Assembly (NCBI GenBank): GCA_945788625.1
Contig: CALZMQ010000010.1
Span: 62,001-126,000 of the forward strand
Direction: 5' to 3'
Length of the DNA: 64,000 nucleotides
From: an uncultured Woeseiaceae bacterium
GTDB lineage: Bacteria > Pseudomonadota > Gammaproteobacteria > Steroidobacterales > Woeseiaceae
How positions within the stretch are numbered: position 1 is the stretch's first letter; each line of letters starts with the position of its first letter. The translations under genes and the position numbers were made by a program. Shown one piece after another: positions 17,464-25,717 of this stretch. The notes beneath the pieces are model-generated. The model ran no database searches. It had not been told where the DNA came from and worked only from the letters and a program-made list of their open reading frames with translations.

Positions 17464-17606
17464 GTTTGTCAGGTAATTCCTGTGGAGGACTTGAAGCACT
17501 GGTTCGACAAACTCGCGAAAGCGAGTTTGGACGCCGAAGGCGCCCGAAGGGTCAAAACAGCCCTATGGCTGTTTTGATCAATCCCCTAGGGAGTGCCAGA
17601 TGAACG

Positions 17607-17636
17607 AAAAAGGGCTCACGCAGTGGGCCCTTTTTT
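17607..17636 (+). terminator. Intrinsic terminator of the second repeat unit
   Basis: AAAAAGGGCTCAC-GCA-GTGGGCCCTTTTT with an extra T. The 13-bp stem has a different sequence from the first terminator but the same shape and place, including one U-G pair, so the fold rather than the sequence has been kept. Confidence 0.8.
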
Positions 17637-17859
17637 GTTTGTCTGGCTCTCCCTTTGGAGGAATCGGATTTCTGGTTCGACAAAACGCGCAAGCGTTTTG
17701 GACGCCGAAGGCGCCCGAAGGGTCAAAACAGCCCTGAGGCTGTTTTGATCAATCCCCTGGGGAGTGCCAGACAAAGGTAGCGAACAGCCGCCCTGCCAAT
17801 TCTCCTGGTGGTGTGACGAGAAAAGCGACCGGCCGCAGGATAGGAACAGTTGGTCGAAG

Positions 17860-18030
17860 GCGCTCCTTATTGCCGCGCAGTTGATGACTGATCCGGCTCC
17901 GGATCCGACCGGCGGCGCGTTGTTCTACCACAATACGAGCATTGGCATACCGTCGACGCGAAAGCGCGTCCGCACCGCCCGTATCGGGAATCACATTTTT
18001 TATCGGTCGCACTGGGTTAGCTACGTGTGA
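17860..18030 (+). pseudogene. Remnant of a SleB-type cell wall hydrolase (C-terminal piece)
   Basis: The frame reads ALLIAAQLMTDPAPDPTGGA, then LFYHN and TARIGNHIFYR, the C-terminal signature of Hydrolase_2/SleB-like cell wall hydrolases (DPTGGA...YH...IG.H.FYR). The N-terminal two thirds, including the catalytic glutamate region, are missing: upstream in the same frame is the tRNA tail repeat. It is therefore a truncated remnant, not a working enzyme. The following 235 bp to the next gene hold no further gene that I can support. Confidence 0.6.
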
Positions 18031-18265
18031 TCGTAAACAGCGCGCAGACATGTACCCAATCTTTTGCACTGACGCCAATCAGAGACACCTTGTTAGTTCG
18101 AAAAACTCGAAGTAATACAGATGCCTGTATGCGTCGTGGCGCGTGAGCAACAGACAGCGTATTCACGATTGGACTCTCTGCGCGGAGCGGCGCTAGGATG
18201 CGCCCGGTTCTACGAGTCGCCACCGTCCGGAGGCGGCGCTTGGGCAGTAGACAGGAGATAATCTG

Positions 18266-18835
18266 ATGAAGAAGACACTAGTGGTTGTTACCGCATTCCT
18301 TATTCAGGGAACAGCAGTAGCACAAACGAATCAGCAACCGTCGCAACCCGATCTCAGCTACTCGTATGCTGAGCTTCGTTTTGTCGATGTCGATACCAGT
18401 GGTGGCGACGGCTTTCGACTGGCGGGGTCGTATGAGCTTGACCAAAACTGGTTGATTGTCGGCGCATTCACTGCGCTGGACTATAACTTCAACGTCGATA
18501 CGTCGCTGCTGGAGATCGGCGGTGGCTACGTTTGGCAATACACGCCGGAATTCGATCTGCTCGGCTCAGTACGGCTTGTGCGCGCCGAAGTTGATACACC
18601 GGGCGGTGATGCGGACGACACGGGCTTCGCGGTTTCTGCCGGTACGCGCGGTCTTTTGACACCGCAATTCGAGGTTCGCGGCTTTGTAAACCACATCAAT
18701 CTGGATAACAGCGACACGTATCTCGAACTTGCCGGCGACTATTACTTTACCGAGCAATTCTCAGCTGGTTTGAGCCTGGATTTCGCCGGTGACACCGATA
18801 CGTTTAGCATCGGAGCACGGTGGTATTTCAAGTAG
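18266..18835 (+). CDS. Small outer membrane beta-barrel protein, unknown function
   Basis: 189 residues with a signal peptide (1 to about 19, MKKTLVVVTAFLIQGTAVAQ) and alternating hydrophobic/polar strands typical of an eight-stranded barrel, ending WYFK, close to the aromatic C-terminal signature of barrels (the extra K is unusual). Repeated strand pairs such as YSYAELRFVDVD and AVSAGTRGLLTPQFEVRGFV support this. AGGAGA lies seven bases before the ATG. It stands alone between a degraded region and a lipoprotein gene; function is unknown and no specific family name can be assigned. Confidence 0.75.
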   Translation: MKKTLVVVTAFLIQGTAVAQTNQQPSQPDLSYSYAELRFVDVDTSGGDGFRLAGSYELDQNWLIVGAFTALDYNFNVDTSLLEIGGGYVWQYTPEFDLLGSVRLVRAEVDTPGGDADDTGFAVSAGTRGLLTPQFEVRGFVNHINLDNSDTYLELAGDYYFTEQFSAGLSLDFAGDTDTFSIGARWYFK

Positions 18836-18873
18836 TCTTTTTCCAGCGGTTTGAAGAAGCGTGAAATTACGGC

Positions 18874-18904
18874 TCGAACCGAGGTTACGATAACCTCGGT
18901 TCGA
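18874..18904. repeat. Perfect 14-bp inverted repeat downstream of the barrel gene
   Basis: TCGAACCGAGGTTA-CGA-TAACCTCGGTTCGA forms a stable hairpin 39 bp after the stop codon. There is no T-tract on either side, so it is either a weak terminator, an mRNA 3'-end stabiliser, or a binding site. Confidence 0.6.
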
Positions 18905-19037
18905 CCCCTATTACTTAGGCGAAAATCAGTCAATCATCAGGTGATCCTCGACCGCTCATCAGGTGTGTAAGCACCGGTTTTAACACAATCTCCTCGAAAC
19001 CAGGCCGTCACGACGGCGCAAATCGAGGAACCGGACC

Positions 19038-19709
19038 ATGCACTTCAAACACCAGGCAATCACCGTTCTTTCACGTATGACAGTATGCACCTTGCTGGCC
19101 ACATTGGCGGCCTGCGGTGGGAGTTCGAAACAACATGACTCCTGCGAGCTCGCTGCAAACCTGGTGTTTCCGATCATCAATGGCCTCGCCTGTCACTTCG
19201 GGACTTCTGATGCCGGTTCCGGCAAGCCGGTGTCGGGCGGCGTTGCCGGTTTCTCGCCAAGCGCAAACATCTCTGCAGTTGCCTCGTTCGACGAATACGA
19301 ACCGAACAGCACTCTCGACAATGCCAACCCGCTTCCCGTCGACGGTGATGCAGTTATCGGCCTCGCAGTCGACGGCCGGATCGCAAGTTCCGGCGACGGA
19401 GCAGACCATTTCGTCTTCACGCCAGTCAAAAGTGGCGTATATGAAATCTATCTGTGCAATGCAACCTGCGACCAGGTTTTGGAATCTGAAGCACTGACGT
19501 TGATGATCCTCGACCAGTCGCAATCGACCATTGCCGGCACCCCGATCGGCACCCGCGTGCCACACGGCGTGCTGGCCGACCTCGACGCAGGCCTCGCGTA
19601 CTACGTCCAGGTCGGCGGTTACGGTGACATCGCCGCCCCCCTCGATTACCGGCTAGTAATCGTCCATCGCGCCGACGGACCGCAGCGCCAGGCCCATGCG
19701 GAGCTTTAG
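19038..19709 (+). CDS. Predicted lipoprotein with PPC-like domain
   Basis: 223 residues. The N-terminus ends in a lipobox, LATLAAC (20-26), so the mature protein should be lipid-anchored at that cysteine. Residues about 85-205 contain DEYEPNSTLDNANPL, then GDGADHFVFTPVKSG and YYVQVGGYG, the pattern of bacterial pre-peptidase C-terminal (PPC) domains, which are beta-sandwich modules of secreted proteins. Several paired cysteines (CELAANLVF...C, CNATC) suggest disulfides in the periplasm. GAGGA precedes the ATG. The 3' end overlaps the opposing secreted-protein gene by 57 bp. Role unknown. Confidence 0.75.
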   Translation: MHFKHQAITVLSRMTVCTLLATLAACGGSSKQHDSCELAANLVFPIINGLACHFGTSDAGSGKPVSGGVAGFSPSANISAVASFDEYEPNSTLDNANPLPVDGDAVIGLAVDGRIASSGDGADHFVFTPVKSGVYEIYLCNATCDQVLESEALTLMILDQSQSTIAGTPIGTRVPHGVLADLDAGLAYYVQVGGYGDIAAPLDYRLVIVHRADGPQRQAHAEL

Positions 19710-20198
19710 CTCGTCGTCACGAAATCGCACCTCGTCACTGCTGAACGGGTTCGACATTGCACGCATGACCGATTGGGATACGACCGACCAGGACCTCTGC
19801 ACCAGTAAGGTGTCGGCGTCGCCGTTGACGGAGAATCCGTCGCCGCGGTTCGGATAGCATTGCGAGAGAAAACCGCTCCAGCAAAAGTCACCGCTGTCGC
19901 TCGACTGCGGGCCCCAGCTAACCTCGACGCCGGCACTGCGCATCGCGGACGTGAACGCTCTGGACACGGTTCGTGCCGCGGTCGTACAGACCGCGATGTC
20001 GGCCTGCTGCGGATCGATCAGCCAGGGGCCCGAGTTGCGCGGACCGTGGAGTGCAGCGGCCGATACCTCTTCGTACACCGCCCTGGCCAGCAACGCGCAG
20101 CCATCGACCTCGTAGTTGATTTTCTGCGCACGTACGTCGCCCGCAAGCAACACCAGTACCGCTACGCCAACTGTCGCGGCAAAAATCCATTTCGCCAT
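19653..20198 (-). CDS. Secreted protein of unknown function
   Basis: 181 residues with a signal peptide (MAKWIFAATVGVAVLVLLAG, cleavage near VRAQ at about 22-25) and four or five cysteines (GCALLARAV, VCTTA, FCWSGFLSQCYP) that could form disulfides in the periplasm. A strong AGGAGAGG ribosome site precedes the ATG, supporting a real gene. I do not recognise the family. It converges on, and overlaps by 57 bp, the lipoprotein gene, and has no obvious partner upstream (MAPEG gene 126 bp away on the same strand). Confidence 0.65.
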   Translation of the reverse strand: MAKWIFAATVGVAVLVLLAGDVRAQKINYEVDGCALLARAVYEEVSAAALHGPRNSGPWLIDPQQADIAVCTTAARTVSRAFTSAMRSAGVEVSWGPQSSDSGDFCWSGFLSQCYPNRGDGFSVNGDADTLLVQRSWSVVSQSVMRAMSNPFSSDEVRFRDDELKLRMGLALRSVGAMDDY

Positions 20199-20323
20199 GA
20201 TTCCTCTCCTTGTTCGGGTTCAGGGAGAGCATCGAATTTGCGTGCCACTTTTTACAGTGGCAAATCTCGGCGATTTGTACCGAAGCGGGACGCCCGGACG
20301 ACACGCATGATGTCGTTACCCGG

Positions 20324-20707
20324 TCAGAGCATCGCCTTTACGGCCGCGACCAGCGCCCACACCAGCATTACGGCGGTAGGAATGAACGACAGCGTAAACC
20401 CGGTCGAACGAGTCGCGGGATCTTTCAGATACGAGGCGCGGTAGATGAACCGGCCCACGATATACACGAGCCCTATGCCGGCTCCCCAGAGCGGCTTGAC
20501 GAAATAGGCGAATATCCACAGCGCCGGCAGAAATGCGACGAGCTGCTCCATCGTGTTCTGCTGTATCCGGAACATGCGTTCGAACTCGGGATGCCCCGAG
20601 ATGGCAGGCGCCTTAATGCCATGCTTGGCCCGCATCGACCCGACCTGAATCGAAAAGAGAACGTACTGGCCCAACGCCAATACTGTGACAATCACGACTG
20701 CTTCCAT
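20324..20707 (-). CDS. MAPEG-family membrane protein
   Basis: 127 residues with four hydrophobic helices and the MAPEG pattern: RAKHGIKAPAISGHPEFERMFRIQQNT-type loop (26-52, containing the conserved E-x-x-F/RxQxN glutathione-binding residues) followed by GRFIYRASY (about 85-93). Family members are glutathione S-transferases/peroxidases of the inner membrane in bacteria; substrate is unknown. It stands alone, divergent from the transporter operon at 20772 with a 64-bp gap that must contain both promoters. Confidence 0.88.
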   Translation of the reverse strand: MEAVVIVTVLALGQYVLFSIQVGSMRAKHGIKAPAISGHPEFERMFRIQQNTMEQLVAFLPALWIFAYFVKPLWGAGIGLVYIVGRFIYRASYLKDPATRSTGFTLSFIPTAVMLVWALVAAVKAML

Positions 20708-20771
20708 GGTTTTTCTTCCCCTCTGAGACTTTTGTTGGTTTTTCTGTGACTATTGGCGCCTCGGCTCTACT

Positions 20772-22112
20772 ATGATCGACGCAATGGCCGCCACCCCCGC
20801 TGACAAGTCTCGCACAAATCTGTCCTACACGGTGCTCGGCCTCGAACGCCGTGAATACATTGCAGTGGCCTGGTCGTTCGCCTATTTCTTCTTTGTTCTA
20901 TCGTCGTACTACATCCTGCGGCCCGTGCGCGAAGAGATGGCTGTGGGCAGTGGTCCGAACACCATACCGTATCTCTTCGTCGGCACCTTCGTAACGATGA
21001 TATTCGCAACCTCCCTTTTTGGCTGGGTTGCATCGCGCTATACGCGTCGCGCTTTCCTTCCCTGGGTCTACCTGTTCTTCATATCGAACATGCTCATATT
21101 CTGGCTCGTCTTTTCGCAGTTGCGGGGCACCGGCGAGGACTACGTCTGGCTCGGTCGCATCTTCTTCGTGTGGCTCAGCGTATTCAACCTTTTCGTCGTG
21201 TCGGTATTCTGGAGTTTCATGGCCGACATCTACACGCGCGAACAGGGGCGCCGCCTGTTTGGCCTCATCACCTCCGGCGGTAGTATTGGCGCGCTGATAG
21301 GCGGCGTCATGACGAGCGCATTGGTCCAGACAATTGGATTCGAGGATTTGATGGGCCTGGCCGCAGCCGTGCTGCTGGCCGCCGTACTCTGCATTGGCCG
21401 GCTGAAAGACTGGGTGCACCACGAACATGCGGACGATATCGAACAGACGGTCGAGAGCGACAAGCCGCTGGGCGGCAACCCCTTTGCCGGTATCTCCCAC
21501 CTGTTTTCGTCGAGGTACTTTCTCGCCATCGCGCTGATGTCACTCGTTGCCAGCCTGCTCGGTACCGCCCTGTATATGTTTCGCGCCGAGCTCATCGAAA
21601 CCGCGATACTGAGCCCCGATGCCCGCACGCAGTTCTTTTCGAACATGAACGTCGCGCAGAACGCGTTGGCACTTGTCGCACAGATGTTCCTCGTGCGGCA
21701 AGTTGTCAGCCGCTTCGGCATCGGTCGCTCCCTGTTCCTGTTTCCGCTAGCATCGATCATCGGGTTTGCCATACTCGCGATGGAACCAACGCTTATCGCG
21801 GTCGCAGTACTCGACGTGATTCGCCGTGGCCTCGGGTTCGGCTTCGCCAAACCGTCGACAGACATGCTTTATTCGGTCGTTACGCCCGAGGAAAAGTACA
21901 AGACCAAGAACGCGATCGACACGGCGATCTACCGCGGCGGCGACGTCGTCGGAACCTGGGCCATTAAACTCCTGTCAATTGTCGGCATGGGGATGGCGGC
22001 AATCTCGGTCGTTATGCTGCCGTTTGCGCTCGTTTCAGCGATCGTCGCGCTGTGGCTCGGTCGCGACTACAAGCGACGTGCCAAGGCCTTAAAGCAAAGA
22101 GGTGTGCAATGA
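20772..22112 (+). CDS. MFS-type transporter, nucleotide-translocase-like
   Basis: 446 residues with about 12 membrane helices. The first helix region SSYYILRPVREEMAVG (about 40-55) is characteristic of a bacterial MFS group related to ATP/ADP translocases; the rest (SGGSIGALIGG, a DTAIYRGGDVVG-like segment) fits the same group. Transported solute is unknown. The ribosome site is weak and two ATG codons (20772, 20784) are possible. Its stop overlaps the start of the aldo/keto reductase as ATGA, and an RDD gene follows, so three genes form one unit. Confidence 0.82.
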   Translation: MIDAMAATPADKSRTNLSYTVLGLERREYIAVAWSFAYFFFVLSSYYILRPVREEMAVGSGPNTIPYLFVGTFVTMIFATSLFGWVASRYTRRAFLPWVYLFFISNMLIFWLVFSQLRGTGEDYVWLGRIFFVWLSVFNLFVVSVFWSFMADIYTREQGRRLFGLITSGGSIGALIGGVMTSALVQTIGFEDLMGLAAAVLLAAVLCIGRLKDWVHHEHADDIEQTVESDKPLGGNPFAGISHLFSSRYFLAIALMSLVASLLGTALYMFRAELIETAILSPDARTQFFSNMNVAQNALALVAQMFLVRQVVSRFGIGRSLFLFPLASIIGFAILAMEPTLIAVAVLDVIRRGLGFGFAKPSTDMLYSVVTPEEKYKTKNAIDTAIYRGGDVVGTWAIKLLSIVGMGMAAISVVMLPFALVSAIVALWLGRDYKRRAKALKQRGVQ

Positions 22113-23017
22113 AAGAATGGAATCGACGAGAAGTCATCGCGGCCGCGTCTGCGCTCGGCATGCTGCCTGCAGGCGCATTGGGGATGGAAAAAAGAATGCT
22201 GTCGAAGCCGATACCGGCCGACGGCGAGCAATTGCCTGTCATCGGTCTCGGCACTTACAGCGTATTCGACGTCGAGAGCACGCCGGCGGACATCGGCAAA
22301 CGCCGCAAGATTGTCGAGTCGCTCGTCGAGAGCGGCGGCAGTGTCATCGATACTTCGCCTATGTACAACCGCTCCGAAAAAGTCATTGGCGACGTCATCG
22401 ACGCGGGCGTCGACCGCAAGGATCTCTTTCTCGCCACCAAGGTCTGGACGGACGGCCGGGCCGCGGGCGCCGCGCAAATGCAGCGTTCTGCGGATCTCAT
22501 GAATACCGAGGTGATCGACCTGATGCAGGTTCACAATTTACGCGACACTGCTCGGCACATGAAAACCATTCGCGACTGGCAGGACGAAGGCCGTATTCGC
22601 TATAACGGCCTCACACATTACACGGCGAGCGCGTATGCAGCATTGATGGGCGAGATGAAGACACACAAGCCGCAATTCATACAGATCAACTACTCGCTCG
22701 GCGAACTCGAAGCAGAGGACCGCGTATTGCCGATGGCGAAGGACATGGGTATTGCCGTGCTGATCAACCGACCGTTCCAGTCCGGACGCCTGTTCGGAAA
22801 GGTCAAAGGTCACAGCCTGCCCGAATGGGCGACGGATTATGCAGACAGCTGGGGGCAGTTCTTCCTCAAGTTCATCATCAGCCACCCTGCTGTTACCTGT
22901 GTCATTCCGGCGACCAGCAAGGCGCATCATATGATCGACAACCTCGGCGCAGGATTCAGCCCGCTTCCCAATGCCGCCATGCGCAAACGCATGACGGCCT
23001 TTTTCGCGAACCTCTGA
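22109..23017 (+). CDS. Aldo/keto reductase with Tat-type signal
   Basis: 302 residues. The N-terminus MKEWNRREVIAAASALGMLP has a twin arginine followed by a hydrophobic stretch, as in Tat export signals. The AKR barrel follows, with the catalytic tetrad visible as D in VIDTSPMY, Y in SPMYNRSEK, K in LATKVW and H in LMQVHNLR. Export of a folded, cofactor-loaded reductase would explain the Tat route. Start ATG overlaps the transporter stop, so the genes are coupled. Substrate unknown. Confidence 0.85.
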   Translation: MKEWNRREVIAAASALGMLPAGALGMEKRMLSKPIPADGEQLPVIGLGTYSVFDVESTPADIGKRRKIVESLVESGGSVIDTSPMYNRSEKVIGDVIDAGVDRKDLFLATKVWTDGRAAGAAQMQRSADLMNTEVIDLMQVHNLRDTARHMKTIRDWQDEGRIRYNGLTHYTASAYAALMGEMKTHKPQFIQINYSLGELEAEDRVLPMAKDMGIAVLINRPFQSGRLFGKVKGHSLPEWATDYADSWGQFFLKFIISHPAVTCVIPATSKAHHMIDNLGAGFSPLPNAAMRKRMTAFFANL

Positions 23018-23019
23018 CC

Positions 23020-23463
23020 GTGCAAAACACCGGGCTGCTGCGTCGAATCGCAGCCATTCTGTACGACACGCTGCTGGTCGCGGCGCTGGTCGTACTCGTT
23101 ACCATCGTGTTCATCATTATTCGCGGCGGCGAAAACGTGCTCACCGGCGGCCCGGTATTCGTCTTCGCCTACAACGTGTGCCGCTCGCTCATCGTTATCG
23201 CGTTTTTCGTCGGGTTCTGGAGCACCAAGGGCCGCACCCTCGGCATGCAGTCCTGGGGGCTGCAACTCGAAACGGAAAACGGAGAGGTGCCGTCTGCCTG
23301 GCGCGCCGGCCTGCGGTTTTTCGCCGCGCTGATTTCCTGGGCGCCGCTCGGCCTCGGCTTCCTGTGGCAATTGTGGGACCCGCAACGGCTCGCATGGCAC
23401 GACAGAATCAGTAAAACGCGACTCGTGTACTACCCACGAAAACGAAAGGCCGCAGCCGACTGA
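23020..23463 (+). CDS. RDD-family membrane protein
   Basis: 147 residues from a GTG two bases after the reductase stop. It begins NTGLLRRIAAILYDTLL, the RDD signature (R and D spaced in the first helix), has three hydrophobic segments (about 12-35, 48-66 and 98-116) and the second conserved piece WHDRISKTRLV near the end. Function of the family is mostly unknown; some are ion antiporters. Close spacing makes it the third gene of the transporter-reductase unit. Converges on lptG with six bases between stops. Confidence 0.85.
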   Translation: MQNTGLLRRIAAILYDTLLVAALVVLVTIVFIIIRGGENVLTGGPVFVFAYNVCRSLIVIAFFVGFWSTKGRTLGMQSWGLQLETENGEVPSAWRAGLRFFAALISWAPLGLGFLWQLWDPQRLAWHDRISKTRLVYYPRKRKAAAD

Positions 23464-23469
23464 ACGACG

Positions 23470-24537
23470 CTAGCGGATTCTCGCGAGCGCGATGGCCGTG
23501 ATCAGGACGAGCACCATCGACGGCAGCCAGTTCACCAGCGCCGGGTTGAGGTTGAAAACCTGGCCCGAATTCGCCAGTGTTTCGCTCGCCAGGTAGTAGG
23601 CGAGCCCGACGACCACGCCGATCATCAGCCGGCCACCGGCGCCGCCGGTGCGCAACGAGCCGAACACGAAAGCCAGTGACAGTATCGGCATGATCATCAC
23701 GGTCAGCGTGCGCGACGCCCGGTACCACAATTCCGACTCGTACTGCGATGCGTCGAGGTTGTTGCGCTTCAGGTAGTCGATGTACACGAGCAGGCCCCTC
23801 GCCGACAGGCTGAGCGGCTTCGCGAGCGAGCTGCCGAGCAGTTCCGCGTTGACTTCGAACGACTCGACCGCCACGGAGGTTTCGGCCACCTGGACGCCGT
23901 CGCCGGCGAAGCGCGTTTCACGGAGATTCTCGAGTATCCAGTTGTCGTCTTCATCGATGCCGGAATTTTCCGCCTTTGCTATCGAGGCCAGCCTGTTCTC
24001 TTCATCGAAGCGGAACAGGAAAATGCTGCCGAACTCGAATTCCGTGTTGACCCGCTCGAGGTGCAAATAGACGGGCCCATCTTTGACCCAAGTCTCGTTT
24101 CCCAGGCGATCGTCGTCTTTCTGGTAACGCGCCTCCATGCGCATGTCGCGCGCGTACAGATCGAGGGGCGGCCCGATGAACTCGCCGATCAGACCGGTGA
24201 TGACCAGCAGCACGAATCCGGATATCGCGACCATGCCGGAGAGCCTCACGACCGACAGTCCGGCCGAGCGCATGACGATGATCTCGCTGTGGCCGGCGAG
24301 CGCGCCGAGCCCGAGCAAGGACCCGATGAGCGCCGCAACCGGCAGCATCTCGAAGGCGAGATTCGGCAGGCGCAACGCGGCGTACAGTATGGCCTGCGGC
24401 GTCTGGTAATCGCCCCGCGTGTCGTCGAGTTCGGCGATGAACTCAAACAGGCCCGCCAGCGCCAGCAGCACGACGAGCACCAGCGCGGTGGTGGTCAGGA
24501 TGGTCCGCATCATGTACTGGCTGAGGATGCCGTTCAT
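23470..24537 (-). CDS. lptG: LPS export permease LptG
   Basis: Inner-membrane subunit of the LptB2FG transporter that extracts lipopolysaccharide for delivery to LptA. 355 residues from the ATG giving MNGILSQYMM; a longer in-frame reading upstream runs inside lptF and is not typical. Three N-terminal helices, a periplasmic beta-jellyroll (about 130-265) and three C-terminal helices ending ITAIALARIR. The ATG overlaps the lptF stop as ATGA. Confidence 0.95.
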   Translation of the reverse strand: MNGILSQYMMRTILTTTALVLVVLLALAGLFEFIAELDDTRGDYQTPQAILYAALRLPNLAFEMLPVAALIGSLLGLGALAGHSEIIVMRSAGLSVVRLSGMVAISGFVLLVITGLIGEFIGPPLDLYARDMRMEARYQKDDDRLGNETWVKDGPVYLHLERVNTEFEFGSIFLFRFDEENRLASIAKAENSGIDEDDNWILENLRETRFAGDGVQVAETSVAVESFEVNAELLGSSLAKPLSLSARGLLVYIDYLKRNNLDASQYESELWYRASRTLTVMIMPILSLAFVFGSLRTGGAGGRLMIGVVVGLAYYLASETLANSGQVFNLNPALVNWLPSMVLVLITAIALARIR

Positions 24538-25616
24538 CGCCACAGCCTCCTGTGCCAGCCGTTCTGTATCGCCAGCAGGCCGAGCGTAAACAACATCACG
24601 GAACCATGTACCCACCACAAGCCCAGCGACGGGGATATCGTCGCCTGTTCGATCCACGCTTTCGCCGCACTCAGCATGTTCAGGTAGATGATGAACACCA
24701 GCAGGCCGATCGCAATACGGCCATAACGCCCGGCGCGCGGCTGGCTGCGGCTGAGCGGCACGGCGAGCATCGCCAGTATGATCGTCGACAAGGGAATACC
24801 GAGGCGCCACTGCGTTTCGGCAATATGCTCCAGCTCGCTCGAGGTCACCAGCTCCGAAAACGCCATGGCGCGCGGCCTGGGATCGGGCGTATCCAGGCTC
24901 GGCAGCTGATAGGGAATGCCGTGCTCGGCGAATTCGACGACGCGGAACCTCGTCGTGCCCGGCACGCCTTCGTAGCGCCGCCCGTCGTGCAACACCAGCA
25001 AGCGCGTATCCGTGTCCTCCGAATCAACCTGCTCGCCTCGCGCAGCAATAACGACCTCGATGAGACCGCTCTCGACCTGGCGCTGCATGAACACGTTCTC
25101 CATTTCGCCTTCCGGCGTGACGCGTTCGCCGTAGACCACGGCCTGGTCGGGCCCGAAGGTCGTGAATCGGCCGGGCTCGATACTCGTAAGGTCCGCTTCG
25201 CGTCTCGCCTCTGCGCCGATTCGATCGACCGCCGTCAGCGCACGTGGCGCTCCCTCGATGGACAACCACGCCACACCCAGCGCCAGCGGCAAGAGCAGCC
25301 ACATGAGCGGCCGGTAAATGCCCGAGGGACCGACGCGACACGCCATCATAGCCGGCATCTCACTGTCGCGGTAAAGGCGTCCGAGGGCCAGCATAATGGA
25401 CAGAAAAAGGCCGATCGGGACTACTACGGTAAGGTACTGTGCGGCCGACAGGCCTATAACGTCAAATGCCGCGTCCTTCGGCAATTTGCCCTTGGCCACA
25501 TCGCCGAGCACCCTGGCAAACTGGTTTGTCAGCAGGATCAGTAACAGCACCATCGTGACCCCGAACCAGGTCATGGTGATCTCTCGAAAAATGTACCGAT
25601 CAAGAATGCGAGTCAT
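24534..25616 (-). CDS. lptF: LPS export permease LptF
   Basis: Partner of LptG in the LPS exporter. 360 residues: N-terminal MTRILDRYIFREITMTW, three membrane helices in the first 120 residues, a periplasmic jellyroll (about 135-270) and three C-terminal helices. Motif LGRLYRDSEMPAMMACRVG-type (about 78-97) is the conserved coupling-helix region contacting LptB. Divergent from pepA with 101 bp between, the same lptFG/pepA/holC/valS order as E. coli. Confidence 0.95.
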   Translation of the reverse strand: MTRILDRYIFREITMTWFGVTMVLLLILLTNQFARVLGDVAKGKLPKDAAFDVIGLSAAQYLTVVVPIGLFLSIMLALGRLYRDSEMPAMMACRVGPSGIYRPLMWLLLPLALGVAWLSIEGAPRALTAVDRIGAEARREADLTSIEPGRFTTFGPDQAVVYGERVTPEGEMENVFMQRQVESGLIEVVIAARGEQVDSEDTDTRLLVLHDGRRYEGVPGTTRFRVVEFAEHGIPYQLPSLDTPDPRPRAMAFSELVTSSELEHIAETQWRLGIPLSTIILAMLAVPLSRSQPRAGRYGRIAIGLLVFIIYLNMLSAAKAWIEQATISPSLGLWWVHGSVMLFTLGLLAIQNGWHRRLWR

Positions 25617-25717
25617 CGGCTTCCGGGAATGCGTAGCTGCTTGCAGCTGAAACAGTTAGACTACCGCTTTTATTTGTCCGTGACAGCCCCGATCAAACAA
25701 GAAGGCGAACAGGATCT

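Larger units (their letters stand above)
17413..17777 (+). repeat. Tandem repeats of about 170 bp containing the tRNA-Glu 3' end
   Basis: Two full units (17413-17581, 169 bp; 17582-17752, 171 bp) and a partial third (17753-17777). Each begins with TCCCCTAGGGAGT(A/G)CCAGA, the tRNA 3' end, then an intrinsic terminator, a variable stretch, a GNRA hairpin (AAACTCGC-GAAA-GCGAGTTT or AAAACGC-GCAA-GCGTTTT), two small GAA-loop hairpins in GACGCCGAAGGCGCCCGAAGGGTC-type sequence, and CAAAACAGCC/GGCTGTTTTG. The layout parallels the E. coli tyrT tail repeats (178-bp units carrying 19 bp of tRNA-Tyr), though the sequence is different. Confidence 0.85.

Noticed and set aside
17413..17777. CRISPR-like array or additional tRNA genes
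   Set aside because: Units are about 170 bp, not 25-40 bp with spacers, and only the 3' third of the tRNA is repeated, so the later copies cannot fold as tRNAs.
24538..24810. N-terminal extension of LptG by about 90 codons
   Set aside because: It lies inside lptF in another frame; the ATG overlapping the lptF stop gives the typical LptG start.
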